This document shows positions 8,774-8,887 of a DNA stretch of 8,887 nucleotides, piece by piece. Source of the DNA: Aquimarina sp. Lineage in GTDB: Bacteria > Bacteroidota > Bacteroidia > Flavobacteriales > Flavobacteriaceae. The notes under the pieces were generated by a model. The model made no database searches. It was not told where the DNA came from and saw nothing but the letters and a program-made list of their open reading frames with translations. Both the position numbers and the translations under genes were made by a program. The stretch's first letter is position 1. The number at the start of each line of letters is the position of its first letter. The stretch covers positions 1-8,887 of the forward strand of contig WTKB01000242.1 of NCBI GenBank assembly GCA_011524575.1, read 5' to 3'.

Positions 8774-8887
8774 GATTGTATTTCTTTTGAAGTTAATAAT
8801 ACTAAAGTTTTTAGCGCTTGTTTAAACGGAATACAAGCTCTTATACCAATTGATCTTTGAAATCGATATAAAATAAATTGAAGTATT
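8770..8887 (-). CDS. Possible C-terminal end of an upstream gene, cut by window edge
   Basis: A minus-strand frame is open from the window edge for 38 codons and ends in TGA at 8770-8772. That stop overlaps the DUF1501 start in the ATGA arrangement typical of coupled genes. The visible end reads FKQALKTLVLLTSKEIQS. Since DUF1800 genes often lie directly upstream of DUF1501 genes in Bacteroidota, this could be a DUF1800 C-terminus, but I do not recognise a diagnostic motif. Against coding: the stretch has few G-starting codons, includes an inverted repeat, and could simply be a leader region. For coding: no good TAnnTTTG promoter is seen in this stretch, so the transcript probably starts further upstream. 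Confidence 0.3.
   Translation of the reverse strand, partial: ILQFILYRFQRSIGIRACIPFKQALKTLVLLTSKEIQS
8813..8841. repeat. Short inverted repeat upstream of the DUF1501 gene
   Basis: GCTTGT at 8816-8821 pairs exactly with ACAAGC at 8833-8838 across an 11-base spacer. After one mismatch, two further base pairs extend the stem (AG at 8813-8814 with CT at 8840-8841). It lies 40-68 bases upstream of the ATG. No T-tract follows on the minus strand, so it is not a standard terminator for an upstream gene. It could be a leader hairpin or an operator, or chance if this stretch is coding. Confidence 0.3.

Noticed and set aside
1..8887. tRNA, rRNA, CRISPR array, transposon or phage genes
   Set aside because: No regularly spaced direct repeats, transposase or integrase motifs, or tRNA cloverleaf were seen on either strand; nearly all of the window is accounted for by the minus-strand genes.

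Overview
The window is AT-rich bacterial DNA, and every gene I can support lies on the minus strand. It looks like a member of the Flavobacteriia (Bacteroidota), probably a marine Flavobacteriaceae. The reasons are the close family style of the glutamate synthase proteins, a DUF1501 protein ending in what looks like a type IX secretion sorting domain, an acetyltransferase of a type common in that class, and the absence of Shine-Dalgarno sequences before the starts. The genus cannot be told from the sequence alone.

Reading in the direction of transcription (high to low coordinates), four parts can be seen. (1) At 8770-8887 a reading frame stays open to the window edge and ends in a TGA that overlaps the next start codon (ATGA). 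It may be the tail of an upstream gene, or chance. (2) At 8773-7142 lies a 543-residue DUF1501 protein with a Tat-like N-terminus and a divergent type IX secretion C-terminal domain. (3) Six bases later, at 7135-6176, lies a 319-residue GNAT/FemAB-like acyltransferase, almost certainly cotranscribed with the DUF1501 gene. (4) After a 245-base intergenic stretch comes gltB (5930-1419). Twelve bases after it comes gltD (1406 to the window edge, missing only its last residues).

gltB and gltD encode the two subunits of NADPH-dependent glutamate synthase (GOGAT). GltB releases ammonia from glutamine and adds it to 2-oxoglutarate on FMN. GltD supplies electrons from NADPH through FAD and iron-sulfur clusters. 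All key motifs that I checked are intact. The intergenic region holds a plausible Bacteroidota-type promoter for gltB and three copies of a GAAAATA half-site arranged as inverted repeats, a candidate operator.

The GOGAT genes are ordinary housekeeping genes. The accessory interest is in the DUF1501-acyltransferase pair, whose joint role is unknown, and in the repeat arrangement in front of gltB. I see no tRNA, rRNA, CRISPR array, insertion sequence or phage gene, and no strong case for a wholly new system.
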